From NCBI GenBank assembly GCA_913045325.1, contig CAJWPZ010000003.1, positions 51,505 to 115,504 on the forward strand: a stretch of DNA of 64,000 bases. Direction: 5' to 3'. The DNA comes from an uncultured Flavobacteriaceae bacterium (GTDB taxonomy: Bacteria > Bacteroidota > Bacteroidia > Flavobacteriales > Flavobacteriaceae). Below the pieces are notes generated by a model. It worked only from the letters and a program-made list of their open reading frames with translations. It did no database searches and was not told the DNA's origin. Position numbers and translations under genes: made by a program. Positions 50,129 through 60,269 of the stretch are shown one piece after another (within the stretch, counting starts at the first letter, position 1; every line of letters starts with the position of its first letter).

Positions 50129-52861
50129 GTGCCATATAAACAGCATTTATTAATTATTTTATTCACAGTATTTCTATGCTGTACTAGGCTTGTATTTGGT
50201 CAAGAAATCCCTCCAAAAGACACGCCCATTATCCCTCTTGTAGAGGCAGAGCAAGAACAAAAAAATGACAGCTTGTCTAGCAATATGCCAGTTATTGATC
50301 AAATCAATGAGCGCGCCACAGATACCATACAAGTAGATAGTATAATACCGCCCAAAGAAGCATTTACAGATATCGTGGAGTACTTTGGAGAGCAATATGT
50401 ATACCTAGACAAAAAAGCAAACAAGGTGTATATGTATGATAAAGCCTATATTATTTATGGGGATGTACGTATAGACGCAGGTCTTATAGTGCTAGACTAC
50501 AACACCAATGAGGTGTATGCAAAAGGAATTGATAGTGCAGGAACCTATAGCCAGCGGCCCGTCTTTAAACAAGGTGCCAATATAGTTGAGCCAGATTCTA
50601 TAAAATACAATTACAACTCTGAGAAAGCTCTTGTACACAACTCAAGAGGTGAGGAACAAAGCTTTAGATACATTGCTAAAACAACAAAAAAAGTAAATGA
50701 CTCTGTTATATACTTAAGTAATGTGAAGTTTACTACCTCTAAAAACATAGACAATCCAGAATACTACTTTTTTACAAGAAGAGCCAAATTTGTACCAAAA
50801 AAGAAAATTATAACTGGGGTTACCAACATGTACATTGCAGATGTGCCTACCCCCATAGGGCTTCCTTTTGCCTTTTTACCGCTAGGTGAAGACAGACAAT
50901 CTGGATTTATAATACCAACGATCGGAGAAAATAACAATCGTGGTTTTTTCTTTCAAAATGGTGGCTACTATCTAGCCCTCTCAGACTATGTAGACCTTAC
51001 CCTTCTTGGAGATTATTACACCAATGGAAGCTATGGCCTTAGGGCAGAATCTAGTTATGCTTTAAAATATAAATTTCGAGGAAATGTAAACATGAGGTAT
51101 GAAAGCCTCATTAACAGTGAAAGGGGCTTCCCAGACTATAGCCAAAGTTCTTCTTATAATATACAATGGAATCACTCACAGGATCAAAAATCAAGTCCTA
51201 GCTCCCGCTTTAATGCATCTGTAAACTTTGGTAGCAGTCGTTACTTCCAGCAATCTATCAACCAATTTAACAACTCTAGCGCACTTGTAAACACCCTTAA
51301 CTCTTCTGTGAGCTACTCTAAGACTTTTGAAGGAGAACCACAGATAAACACATCGGTGGCCCTTAATTTACAACAGAATACGCAAACCGAAAAGATCAAC
51401 CTATCCTTGCCAAATATAAATGCAAACATGGCCAGGGTATTTCCGTTTGCTCCCAAAAATGGAAGTAAAAAAGGAATTATTCAGAACATTAATTTTCAAT
51501 ATGACGTAACAGCTCAAAATAGAATACAAACCACAGACTCCTTATTTTTAAAGTCTGAAATGTTTGACAAAGCACTTATTGGGGTACAGCATAGAATACC
51601 GCTGAGCACAAATTTTAAAATTCTAGACCACCTGAGCGCCTCTGCAAGTACAACGTATACAGAAACTTGGAGTTTCACCACCTTTAATCAAAGGTATGAC
51701 CAAAGTCTAAACCAGGGCAGCGGAGGAGTTACAAGAGATACTGTTAGTGGTTTTGACAGCTATAGAACATATAATTTCAACATGAGTCTGGGAACCACAC
51801 TCTACGGTACTTTTAATGTTGGAGACAAGGATAGTAGAATACAAAAAATACGCCATGTAGTAAGACCTTCTGTATCTTACAATATTAATCCTAGTTTTGA
51901 ACAGTACTATGATCAATACGTGGTACCTGTTACCGCAGATCCAGAAATAAATGAAGAAATAGTCCAGTACTCTAGGTTTGAAAACACGCTCTACGGGGCT
52001 CCTGGACAACGTTTCTCAAGCAACATAGGTATTGGCCTTAGCAATACCCTTGAGGCCAAGGTTAGAGACCCTGATACCAATGCCCTAAAACCAAAGAAAA
52101 GAATACTACTTAACAATTTAAATTTTGGTACCGCTTATAATGTTGCTGGAGATTCCTTGCAATGGAGCGCTGTTAATGTTTCTGGGGCCATCCCTATTAT
52201 CCCAAAACTTGATGTTAATTTTAGTGGATCTCTAGATCCTTATGCCCTTAACAACAACAACCAGCGCATTGATGTATTTAACATAGATAACGGGGGGAGT
52301 TTGTTTAGGCTTACAAGAGGTAACATTAGCCTTAATTACTCTTTTTCTAGTAAAGATTTTAAAGAAAAAAAGAGTGATAAAGATAGTGATGACCAAACCT
52401 TTAGAAATGGAGGGCGTCAAGATGATCTTTTTGGAGATAATACCACAAGATTTGGGGATAACACCTTTGATGACGATCAAAACGAACAGCAACAAGCGGT
52501 AACAGGTAAAGACTGGTACAACTTTACCATACCCTGGGATTTCCGCATGGCATACACCATTACCTACGGAAATCAAAAAAGAGAAAATGCGATCTCATCA
52601 CAATCATTGATGTTTAGTTCTAATCTAGAATTAAGCCCACGCTGGAAAGTTGGAATGTCTTCAGGGTATGACTTTAAAAACAAAGGGGTTACCACAACAC
52701 AGTTTAGGTTTCAACGCGATTTAGAAAGCTGGAAAATGAGCTTTAACTGGACTCCTATTGGCTCTGTTAACACCGCATGGTACTTTTTTATTGGTATTAA
52801 ATCTAGTGTTTTGAGTGACATTAAATACGATAAACGTAGAGAATCAGACAGGCAGCTATAA
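50129..52861 (+). CDS. lptD: putative LPS-assembly outer-membrane protein LptD
   Basis: 910 residues, starting with GTG at 50129 (MPYKQHLLIILFTVFLCCTRLVFGQ, a signal peptide). The N-terminal region has OstA-like strands (YGEQYVYLDKKANKVYMYDKAYIIYGDVR, RIDAGLIVLDYNTNEVYAKG), followed by LptD barrel features such as LGEDRQSGFIIPTIGENNNRGFFFQNGGYYL. The rest is a beta-barrel rich in alternating aromatic strands, ending in an outer-membrane type strand region near WYFFIGIKSSVLSDIKYD. It inserts LPS into the outer leaflet; partners are LptE and the OstA-like bridge. Divergent from the amidase. Confidence 0.87.
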   Translation: MPYKQHLLIILFTVFLCCTRLVFGQEIPPKDTPIIPLVEAEQEQKNDSLSSNMPVIDQINERATDTIQVDSIIPPKEAFTDIVEYFGEQYVYLDKKANKVYMYDKAYIIYGDVRIDAGLIVLDYNTNEVYAKGIDSAGTYSQRPVFKQGANIVEPDSIKYNYNSEKALVHNSRGEEQSFRYIAKTTKKVNDSVIYLSNVKFTTSKNIDNPEYYFFTRRAKFVPKKKIITGVTNMYIADVPTPIGLPFAFLPLGEDRQSGFIIPTIGENNNRGFFFQNGGYYLALSDYVDLTLLGDYYTNGSYGLRAESSYALKYKFRGNVNMRYESLINSERGFPDYSQSSSYNIQWNHSQDQKSSPSSRFNASVNFGSSRYFQQSINQFNNSSALVNTLNSSVSYSKTFEGEPQINTSVALNLQQNTQTEKINLSLPNINANMARVFPFAPKNGSKKGIIQNINFQYDVTAQNRIQTTDSLFLKSEMFDKALIGVQHRIPLSTNFKILDHLSASASTTYTETWSFTTFNQRYDQSLNQGSGGVTRDTVSGFDSYRTYNFNMSLGTTLYGTFNVGDKDSRIQKIRHVVRPSVSYNINPSFEQYYDQYVVPVTADPEINEEIVQYSRFENTLYGAPGQRFSSNIGIGLSNTLEAKVRDPDTNALKPKKRILLNNLNFGTAYNVAGDSLQWSAVNVSGAIPIIPKLDVNFSGSLDPYALNNNNQRIDVFNIDNGGSLFRLTRGNISLNYSFSSKDFKEKKSDKDSDDQTFRNGGRQDDLFGDNTTRFGDNTFDDDQNEQQQAVTGKDWYNFTIPWDFRMAYTITYGNQKRENAISSQSLMFSSNLELSPRWKVGMSSGYDFKNKGVTTTQFRFQRDLESWKMSFNWTPIGSVNTAWYFFIGIKSSVLSDIKYDKRRESDRQL

Positions 52862-52897
52862 CGCCCCGTAAGGCTATAAAATTACAATACAAAAATT

Positions 52898-53278
52898 ATG
52901 AAAAAAATAATCCACACAGATAAAGCGCCTGCTCCTATTGGGCCCTATAGCCAAGGGGTGCAATTCGGTAAGATGCTCTACACTTCAGGGCAAATTGCAA
53001 TTAACCCGGCAACAGGTGAGTTAGAAATAGAAGATATAACTAGAGAGACAACCCTAGTGATGGAAAATCTAAAGGAAATTCTAAAGGCAGCGGGCATGAA
53101 TTTTGAGCACGTACTAAAGGCAAGTATTTTTGTGAGTGATATGCATAACTTTGAAGCTATCAATAAGGTATATGCAACTTACTTTAATCAGGCAACCGCG
53201 CCAGCCAGAGAGACTGTAGAGGTCGCAAACTTGCCCAAGTTTGTAAATGTAGAAATCTCTGTGATTGCTAGTTTATAA
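52898..53278 (+). CDS. ridA: RidA family reactive-enamine deaminase
   Basis: 126 residues, exactly family length. APAPIGPYSQGVQFGKMLYTSGQIAINPATGEL at the start and the C-terminal PARETVEVANLPKFVNVEISVIAS carry the catalytic Arg and Glu. It hydrolyses 2-aminoacrylate and other reactive enamines from PLP enzymes. 36 bases after lptD and possibly cotranscribed; it converges with tamB across only 6 bases. Confidence 0.95.
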   Translation: MKKIIHTDKAPAPIGPYSQGVQFGKMLYTSGQIAINPATGELEIEDITRETTLVMENLKEILKAAGMNFEHVLKASIFVSDMHNFEAINKVYATYFNQATAPARETVEVANLPKFVNVEISVIASL

Positions 53279-53284
53279 AAAAAC

Positions 53285-56200
53285 TTATTTCCTTTTTTTA
53301 TCTTTATTAAAATTGGCTGGAAAACTTGTGTCATCTGGCACAAAAGGGGCATCCAAGCCATCACCCTCAAGGGTCAGCTTTTTATTAAATAGTTTTTCTA
53401 TAAGCTCACTTAGGGTATTAAAATCTACATTGTAGGACATCCCTAGACCTTGTTCAAAAATTTGATCTTCACCAATGAACTGAATATCTGCCTGACGGTT
53501 AAAGAAGTTCATCCTAAGTGTTCCGTCTTCATTGATGAGCCATTGCACTTCAATATCTCCAGCAATTGCGGTTTCATTGGCCCCACCAACAGGTATACCC
53601 ACTTTACCATTAATTAAGATACGCTCATTTATTTTACTTTGAAGAGAAATACCAACGCGGTCTGCGGTTTGTTGATTGGGCAATCTACTACCTTGAGAAT
53701 AGTCTAGCCCTACATTAAATTTACCCTCTTCATCTGCAAATAAACCATTTACTAAATTACTAACTCTATCTGCCAGGGTACCTGCAAAATTTGCACCTCC
53801 CATTCCTTCATTCACAAAACTACCCGTGGTTAATAAAAAAATAGCCTGTTTCTCTATCTCTTCTTTGCTTTGCAATTTAAATTCTAATTCGCTTTTTACC
53901 GTTGAGCTGGTTCTGGGAAAATCTATACTGAAATTTAAAGCTGGTTGTATGATTTCTCCAGATAAATCTACCAAAACATCCACAGGTATTTTCCTGTTAA
54001 AAGAAGGGTTATCAAGCAGCACCGATGGGTTTGCTTGTATAGCGTACTTTGCGCTAATGTTTAATCTAGCCCTATCTGGCTCTCCATCCCAGTTAATGTT
54101 TCCGCCAGGGATTACGGCTATCTTTTTTTGAATAATACCACCGTATCTAAAATCATACAAGCCCTCAATTACCGTAAACTCACCCCACATGTTAAACTTA
54201 CCTTTTGTATCAAGGCGTATTAACAAGGTTCCAGCTCCGCGCCCCTTTAGGGTAGAATTGTTCACCTTATCTATTACTACCTCAACCTCTGCATTTTCAT
54301 TGATATCTAAATCAAAATCTACGGAGAGCCCTTTAATTTCTTTTTTAACAATTTGTTGGCCACTTATACGGGTGCGTTTCTCTTGTGGAGATAGAAATTT
54401 AATAAAACTATCATCACCAATAGACTCTGTATCACTAAGGGGTATTTTAAATGTTGTTCCTTTCTGGGTGGCTGCAAAGACTTTGATGTCTAATTCATCA
54501 ATAGGGCCTTGTATTACTGCGTTACCACTAATGAAAGACGTACCGTAATACAACTCATCCTCATCTGGAGGAGTATCTAAAACAAGCAACCTCTGTGGAG
54601 CATCAATCTTAAGGTTTAAATTCCAATCCCGGTAGTTAGCATGTGTTGCAACACCAGAGAAAACTCCTTTTGTATCAAATTTTGTATCTGTAATGTCTGT
54701 AGAGATAATTTTAAGCGAATCACTGGAAACAATCATTTGAGTGCTGTTTGCTATATCAAAATCTGTATTGAGATACGGAACTTTTAATCCGCTATTTTTC
54801 AAATTAATGGTACCTAGTATTTTTGGTTCCCGATAGTTACCCATTACCTGTAAAGCGCCAGAGGCCTCACCTCTTATGTCTGTAATTACATTAGCTCCAA
54901 AGGGGGTCAAGGCCTTTAGGTTAAAATCATTCAATCTCACATCCAGATCTAATTGAGAAAATTTTGGAGCAAAATCAATACTGCCAAGGGCATTAAAAGA
55001 GCGAACATCGTTATTTGTAAGGGAGCTAGAGATTTGGTATTTGGTAAGGTCTTGGTTACCGTCAATAGCTAGGGTGAGATCTCCAAAACCAATGGTGTTT
55101 ATAATAACATTATCAATTGTTACATTGCTTTTGGGGAAATAAGCACCGTCTTGTTGCAAAAAAGATAAGGTTCCGTTTGTATTACCAGATAATTGCAAAC
55201 TATCTACGGGAGGAAGTATATTACCAATATTTACATCTTTAAAACGAACCTTTAAGTTTTTATAGGTTGAGTCTCTAATTACACCTGCAAATGCAATTTG
55301 CTCTTGTTTATAATTGAGCTGTAATGAGTCTATGGCAATGGCAGAAAAACGATCATCAAAGACCACTTTATTTTTTTTATTATTGTCTTTATTTAAATAC
55401 CATAGATTGTCTTTATATGATATTTCAGACTTTTTAATTCCAACAACAGAGTTCCCTTGTGGGTTAATTGTGTAGTATAAAGCAAGGTCAAAAAGATCGT
55501 TTTTTGTACGTCCTCCTTTAAATACAGACTGCACATACAGGGTGTCATTATAAGTCTTATTGATCAAGCTGAAATCTTTTAAATCATAGACACCAGTATA
55601 TACAGAATCTACACTTATATATGTGTTATACAATGGGTTATCGTTATCTACCTGAACATTTACTTTACCTAAATAATTATTAAACAAAAGCAGTTCGGGA
55701 GATTTAAAATCTAACTGAAATTTAGATTTATCTGAAGAAACAGAACCTCTTAATCGAGAATTTTCACCTACTTGTAATTCTGGCACAAAGACTTCTATAA
55801 TTTTACTATACACAGAGAGGTCGTAATCTATGTATTGATTTGTGGTTACCTCTCGAGGGACATAATTGGCATACATACTCCCTAGTCCATTTCTAAATAA
55901 ATTTGCGATATCTTTTATTAAAAAATTTCCAGAGACCTGCCCATCACATATATCTGGTGAATTAATAGCTATGATGCGCTTTTTATCCTTAAAAGAAGAT
56001 GCTATTTTAAAATCATCAAAATAAAAATCATCGTCTTGATTTTGGTAAAATGTCTGCTGAAAAGAAAAAGATCCCACAACATCATCTATAGTAGTCCCGT
56101 CCATATCTACAACAACCTTACCTGCAAAAACAGAAATACTATCTCTTGTTACAAGTTGCAGCTTGTTTAATTCGGCAAAGTGAACATCTGCCTGAAAATC

Positions 56201-57670
56201 ATACTGATTAAAGGATTTTGACACATCTACAAGGCCTTTAAAATCTAGCTGTACATTAGGGTCGTCTATAGATAGATCTCCATTAAAAACAGGATTTTTT
56301 AAGGCCCCTTGCAGGCTAATGTTTTTATAATCATAGTCTTGAAAAGAAAACGAAGATATTACACCACTTAGCTCTGTATCTATGGTTTTTTGAGTAAAAC
56401 CACGACCATCAACACTTACATTAGCAGATACCTCTCCCAAAGAAGGCTCCTTAGTTAAAGTTCCAATATCAAAAGAAGATAAGGAGATATCTCCTTTATA
56501 ACTTGCAAGGGCAACATCTGTGTAATTATCAATAGATAGACTAACCTGGGCAAGTCCAAGGTCACTTGTAAAATTAGCCTGTGTGGTAAATGTATTGCTG
56601 TTAATTTGTGAAGTACCATCATAATCAAAAACACCTAATGTGCTAAGTTGTTGTGGTAATACACTGCCTAGAATGTTTGGTAAAAACCGGCGTAAATCAT
56701 AGTAACTCGTTGTAATATCATGACGCCTAAGATTTATAGTAAAAGCATCGGCGCCTTTTAAAACATCTTTAAAATAATAATTACCAGCTACCTTGGTATT
56801 TGCAGTGGTAATAGCTGCTTTTGTTAAAGAGAAGTCATTCAAGACCCCTTTAAAGTTTCCTTTAAAGCCAATAGTTTGATTTGCGCCAAACTCATTATAA
56901 AAACCGTTTAGATCATTGGTTGCTAGACTAGAGGGGGAAAAACTTGCGGTAAAAACAACTGTATTATAAAAATCTGAGTAGCCATTGGCACTATAATCCA
57001 TGACAAGATCTCCATCTAGGGTGCTTTGAGAGGTTTGAAGCTCCATGTTTTTTAAGGTCATTTGCTGGGTAGTGTAAGAGAATTGAGAGCTAAGCCCTGT
57101 AATCTCAAAACCCCGTTTACTGGACAAACCTAAAGAGGTAATGTTGGCATACACATCTGGGCCTACTATTTTAAAATCTACAGCAGCAGCCTTTACATTA
57201 GTGAGATCAAACAACAAAGGTGTTGCTAGGTTCTGGTCTGTGATTTTAATAGCACTATTTTCTATAAAAACCTGGTCTGCACTGAGCTTAAAAATGGTAT
57301 TGGCTTTTGCTCGATTATTAAATTTTTCAGAGAAGATAGACATGTTATCTCTAGCTTCATTTTTATAGGTTTTTACAAAAAGTTTTGTGTCAGAAAGTGT
57401 AACATCTCCTAGAGATACGTCTTTTTTTAGAAGAGTAGAAAAACTTAATATACTGGTTTGAAGTTGCCCGGCATAAATTAATGTATCTTGATGATGGTCT
57501 TCAATGTACAAATCGCGAAGATCTATAGCACCTTGCCAATTGAGCCCTATTCTATCTATAGTTATGCTTGTATCATAGGTTTGATTGAGGTAGCTAGTGA
57601 GTCTATCGGCGAGTTTTGTTTGGACACTTGGTAAAGAAAAAACGACCACCAACAGCAGGACAAGTAACAC
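53285..57670 (-). CDS. tamB: TamB-like translocation and assembly module protein (start uncertain)
   Basis: 1461 residues from a GTG at 57670. An N-terminal hydrophobic anchor is followed by ~1200 residues of repeated beta-strand groove (AsmA/TamB type, such as YSKIIEVFVPELQVGENSRLRGSV) and the conserved C-terminal DUF490 domain (FTVIEGLYDFRYGGIIQKKI, VQWLINEDGTLRMNFFNRQ, EQGLGMSYNVDFNTLSELIEKLF). The family spans the periplasm as a lipid bridge or helps outer-membrane protein assembly with TamA. The upstream frame reads IKKLRKIIVRLLVILVLLVLLL, a normal basic-then-hydrophobic anchor, with no ATG/GTG/TTG before an in-frame stop (57730-57728), so the true start may be a rare codon (ATC at 57715) or the GTG. 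Confidence 0.9.
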   Translation of the reverse strand: MLLVLLLVVVFSLPSVQTKLADRLTSYLNQTYDTSITIDRIGLNWQGAIDLRDLYIEDHHQDTLIYAGQLQTSILSFSTLLKKDVSLGDVTLSDTKLFVKTYKNEARDNMSIFSEKFNNRAKANTIFKLSADQVFIENSAIKITDQNLATPLLFDLTNVKAAAVDFKIVGPDVYANITSLGLSSKRGFEITGLSSQFSYTTQQMTLKNMELQTSQSTLDGDLVMDYSANGYSDFYNTVVFTASFSPSSLATNDLNGFYNEFGANQTIGFKGNFKGVLNDFSLTKAAITTANTKVAGNYYFKDVLKGADAFTINLRRHDITTSYYDLRRFLPNILGSVLPQQLSTLGVFDYDGTSQINSNTFTTQANFTSDLGLAQVSLSIDNYTDVALASYKGDISLSSFDIGTLTKEPSLGEVSANVSVDGRGFTQKTIDTELSGVISSFSFQDYDYKNISLQGALKNPVFNGDLSIDDPNVQLDFKGLVDVSKSFNQYDFQADVHFAELNKLQLVTRDSISVFAGKVVVDMDGTTIDDVVGSFSFQQTFYQNQDDDFYFDDFKIASSFKDKKRIIAINSPDICDGQVSGNFLIKDIANLFRNGLGSMYANYVPREVTTNQYIDYDLSVYSKIIEVFVPELQVGENSRLRGSVSSDKSKFQLDFKSPELLLFNNYLGKVNVQVDNDNPLYNTYISVDSVYTGVYDLKDFSLINKTYNDTLYVQSVFKGGRTKNDLFDLALYYTINPQGNSVVGIKKSEISYKDNLWYLNKDNNKKNKVVFDDRFSAIAIDSLQLNYKQEQIAFAGVIRDSTYKNLKVRFKDVNIGNILPPVDSLQLSGNTNGTLSFLQQDGAYFPKSNVTIDNVIINTIGFGDLTLAIDGNQDLTKYQISSSLTNNDVRSFNALGSIDFAPKFSQLDLDVRLNDFNLKALTPFGANVITDIRGEASGALQVMGNYREPKILGTINLKNSGLKVPYLNTDFDIANSTQMIVSSDSLKIISTDITDTKFDTKGVFSGVATHANYRDWNLNLKIDAPQRLLVLDTPPDEDELYYGTSFISGNAVIQGPIDELDIKVFAATQKGTTFKIPLSDTESIGDDSFIKFLSPQEKRTRISGQQIVKKEIKGLSVDFDLDINENAEVEVVIDKVNNSTLKGRGAGTLLIRLDTKGKFNMWGEFTVIEGLYDFRYGGIIQKKIAVIPGGNINWDGEPDRARLNISAKYAIQANPSVLLDNPSFNRKIPVDVLVDLSGEIIQPALNFSIDFPRTSSTVKSELEFKLQSKEEIEKQAIFLLTTGSFVNEGMGGANFAGTLADRVSNLVNGLFADEEGKFNVGLDYSQGSRLPNQQTADRVGISLQSKINERILINGKVGIPVGGANETAIAGDIEVQWLINEDGTLRMNFFNRQADIQFIGEDQIFEQGLGMSYNVDFNTLSELIEKLFNKKLTLEGDGLDAPFVPDDTSFPANFNKDKKRK

Positions 57671-57763
57671 AAGTATTACAAGTAATCGAACTATTATTTT
57701 TCTTAATTTTTTGATACGCTTATAAAGTTATAATTTTACAACCAATAAATATGCCCTAATCTC

Positions 57764-58786
57764 GTGATAGAAAAAAATTGTTATATCCTAGGTATTGAAT
57801 CTTCTTGTGATGACACTGCTGCAGCTGTGATTAACAACGGTGTTGTATTGAGCAATGTTGTAGCTACACAAAAAATTCATGAGGCCTATGGTGGTGTGGT
57901 TCCAGAACTTGCCTCTAGAGCACATCAACAAAACATTGTTCCGGTAGTTCACCAAGCATTACAACACGCAAATATCGATAAAAAACAACTAAGCGCCATA
58001 GCCTTCACCAGAGGGCCAGGACTTATGGGTTCTTTGCTGGTAGGTACCTCGTTTTCAAAGTCTTTAGCCTTTGGTTTAGACATACCTTTGTTGGATGTAA
58101 ACCACATGCAGGCGCATATTTTGGCGCATTTTATAAAGGCCCAGGGGCAAAAGCCACCTAGTTTTCCTTTTTTGGCACTCACCATCAGCGGTGGGCATAC
58201 TCAAATTGTAAAGGTCTCAGATTATTTTGATTTAGAGGTAATTGGTCAAACCATTGATGATGCGGTAGGAGAAGCTTTTGATAAAAGCGCTAAAATTTTA
58301 GGACTACCCTACCCTGGAGGGCCTTTAATTGATAAACATGCACAACAAGGAAATCCTAAAAAATTCATTTTTCCAAAACCAAAAGTAAGCCCCTTAGATT
58401 TCAGCTTTAGTGGTTTAAAGACTGCTGTTTTATACTTTGTACAAAAAAATGTTGCGCAGAACCCTGGTTTTATTGAAGAAAACTTGGCAGATATCTGTGC
58501 AAGTTTGCAATACACCATTGTTGAGTATTTAATGGATAAACTAAAAAACGCTGTAAAACAAACGGGAATTACCCAAGTTGCTATAGGAGGCGGGGTTTCT
58601 GCCAATAGCGGTATTAGAGAAGCCTTAGTGACGGCAGAGCAAAAATACGGCTGGCGTGTACACATTCCTAAATTTGAATTTTGCACAGACAATGCAGCCA
58701 TGATCGCAATGGTAGGAGAATTAAAGTACAAGCAAAAGCAATTTGCAGATGCCAATGTAACGGCTAATGCGAGAATGAAACTATAA
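57764..58786 (+). CDS. tsaD: tRNA N6-threonylcarbamoyladenosine transferase TsaD
   Basis: 340 residues starting with GTG at 57764. ASKHA-fold signatures: ILGIESSCDDTAAAVINNG, GVVPELASRAHQQNIVPVV, VNHMQAHILAHF (metal-binding His pair), TISGGHTQIVKV and DDAVGEAFDKSAKILGLPYPGGP, and near the C-terminus IGGGVSANSGIRE and FCTDNAAMIAMVG. With TsaB/TsaE it transfers the threonylcarbamoyl group to A37 of ANN-decoding tRNAs. Divergent from tamB with a 93-base gap; rsmE follows by 28 bases. Confidence 0.97.
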   Translation: MIEKNCYILGIESSCDDTAAAVINNGVVLSNVVATQKIHEAYGGVVPELASRAHQQNIVPVVHQALQHANIDKKQLSAIAFTRGPGLMGSLLVGTSFSKSLAFGLDIPLLDVNHMQAHILAHFIKAQGQKPPSFPFLALTISGGHTQIVKVSDYFDLEVIGQTIDDAVGEAFDKSAKILGLPYPGGPLIDKHAQQGNPKKFIFPKPKVSPLDFSFSGLKTAVLYFVQKNVAQNPGFIEENLADICASLQYTIVEYLMDKLKNAVKQTGITQVAIGGGVSANSGIREALVTAEQKYGWRVHIPKFEFCTDNAAMIAMVGELKYKQKQFADANVTANARMKL

Positions 58787-58814
58787 GTAATACTTAAAAA
58801 AAAACGTAGCCCTA

Positions 58815-59531
58815 ATGCAATTATTTTATAGCCAGGACCTTAGCCCAACTGATGCTAAGTTTAGTTTCAGCAAAGAAGAAAGCAGACATATTGCAAAAGT
58901 TTTAAGAAAACAAATAGGTGACACCTTACATCTTACCAATGGTAAGGGAGACTTGTTTAGCGCCACTCTTCAAAGGGGTGACCCTAAGTGTTGCGTGGTA
59001 GCTATTACAAATGTTGAACAAAAAAAGCCACTATCCTACGGCCTGCACCTAGCAATTTCTCCAACAAAACTCAACGATCGGTTTGAGTGGTTTTTGGAAA
59101 AAGCCACCGAGATAGGCATCACACAAATAACTCCCATACGCTGCCAACACAGTGAACGTAAAATTATTAAGCCCCAGCGGTACCAAAAAATCATTTTAAG
59201 CGCCGCCAAACAATCTTTAAAATATCATTTTCCAGTACTTCATCCTATGTGTAGTTTTAAAGATTTTATAGAAAATCATCAAGAGCTACCACACCAAAAA
59301 CTCATTGCGCATTGTCAAGAGATAGAAAAAAAATCGTTAAAATCATTACTTAAACCAAAGGGCAACCACATCATACTTGTTGGGCCAGAGGGAGACTTTT
59401 CTAGCGAAGAAATCACCCTGGCAACATCCATGGGTTATACTGGAGTTAGCCTTGGAGATAGTAGACTAAGAACAGAGACGGCGGCCATTGTAGCGTGCCA
59501 CAGCGTTGCCTATAGCAATGAGATTGAATAA
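58815..59531 (+). CDS. rsmE: 16S rRNA (uracil1498-N3)-methyltransferase RsmE
   Basis: 238 residues. N-terminal PUA-like domain (SKEESRHIAKVLRKQIGDTLHLTNGKG) and SPOUT knot: LHLAISPTKLNDRFEWFLEKATEIGITQITPI, IRCQHSERKI, HIILVGPEGDFSSEEI and SLGDSRLRTETAAIVACHSV. It methylates U1498 in the decoding region of 16S rRNA. 28 bases downstream of tsaD, so both tRNA and rRNA modification genes may be cotranscribed. Confidence 0.95.
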   Translation: MQLFYSQDLSPTDAKFSFSKEESRHIAKVLRKQIGDTLHLTNGKGDLFSATLQRGDPKCCVVAITNVEQKKPLSYGLHLAISPTKLNDRFEWFLEKATEIGITQITPIRCQHSERKIIKPQRYQKIILSAAKQSLKYHFPVLHPMCSFKDFIENHQELPHQKLIAHCQEIEKKSLKSLLKPKGNHIILVGPEGDFSSEEITLATSMGYTGVSLGDSRLRTETAAIVACHSVAYSNEIE

Positions 59532-59624
59532 CCCTTGTCTGGGACTGTTTGAGTAGCTATGGGTTATAAAATTTCTTTTTAGAGAGTAAGGTATCCCCTT
59601 TTTGTTTTTTGTACTTTTACGGCT

Positions 59625-60266
59625 ATGAGCTTACGCATAACTATTGTACTGTTTTTTTTGCTGCAATTTTGCCATGGGCAAGATATTGCTGTTTTAAAAT
59701 ATGGCGGCGGCGGTGATTGGTACAGCAACCCATCTGCCCTAGAAAACTTAGCTGCTTTTTGTAATAAAGAGCTGAATACCACCTTGAGCCCTACTCCAAA
59801 AATTGTGGCTCCAAATAGCATCGATATTTTTGAATACCCATTTTTGCACATGACAGGCCACGGAAATGTAGTGTTCTCTGAGCAAGATGTAGAAAACCTA
59901 AGGGCATACCTAAACAGTGGTGGGTTTTTACATATTGATGATAACTACGGAATGGATCAATACGTGAGGGGAGAAATTTCTAAACTATTTCCAAACCAAG
60001 AACTAAAAGAGCTGGCTGTTAATCATCCCATATTTTCAACTGCTTTTAAATTTCCAAAAGGCTTGCCCAAAATACACGAGCATGATAAAGCTAGAGCACA
60101 GGGGTTTGTTATAGAAAAACAAGGAAGAATTGTACTGCTGTACACCTTTGAGAGTGATCTTGGAGATGGCTGGGAAGACAAAGAAATGCACAATGACCCA
60201 GACCAGGTGCGGCTAATGGCCCTGCGTATGGGTGCCAATATTATTAAATACGCCTTTGAGCATTAA
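59625..60266 (+). CDS. DUF4159 protein, exported
   Basis: 213 residues with a signal peptide (RITIVLFFLLQFCHG, then QDIAVLKYGGGGDWYSNP). The DUF4159 segments are PFLHMTGHGNVVFSEQDVEN and RAYLNSGGFLHIDDNYGMDQYV, reminiscent of a glutamine-amidotransferase-like Rossmann fold, and DGWEDKEMHNDPDQVRLMAL. The domain is uncharacterised; elsewhere it appears with BatA/aerotolerance-type genes, which are not seen here. It is followed 3 bases later by a SpoU methyltransferase gene. Confidence 0.85.
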   Translation: MSLRITIVLFFLLQFCHGQDIAVLKYGGGGDWYSNPSALENLAAFCNKELNTTLSPTPKIVAPNSIDIFEYPFLHMTGHGNVVFSEQDVENLRAYLNSGGFLHIDDNYGMDQYVRGEISKLFPNQELKELAVNHPIFSTAFKFPKGLPKIHEHDKARAQGFVIEKQGRIVLLYTFESDLGDGWEDKEMHNDPDQVRLMALRMGANIIKYAFEH

Positions 60267-60269
60267 CAA

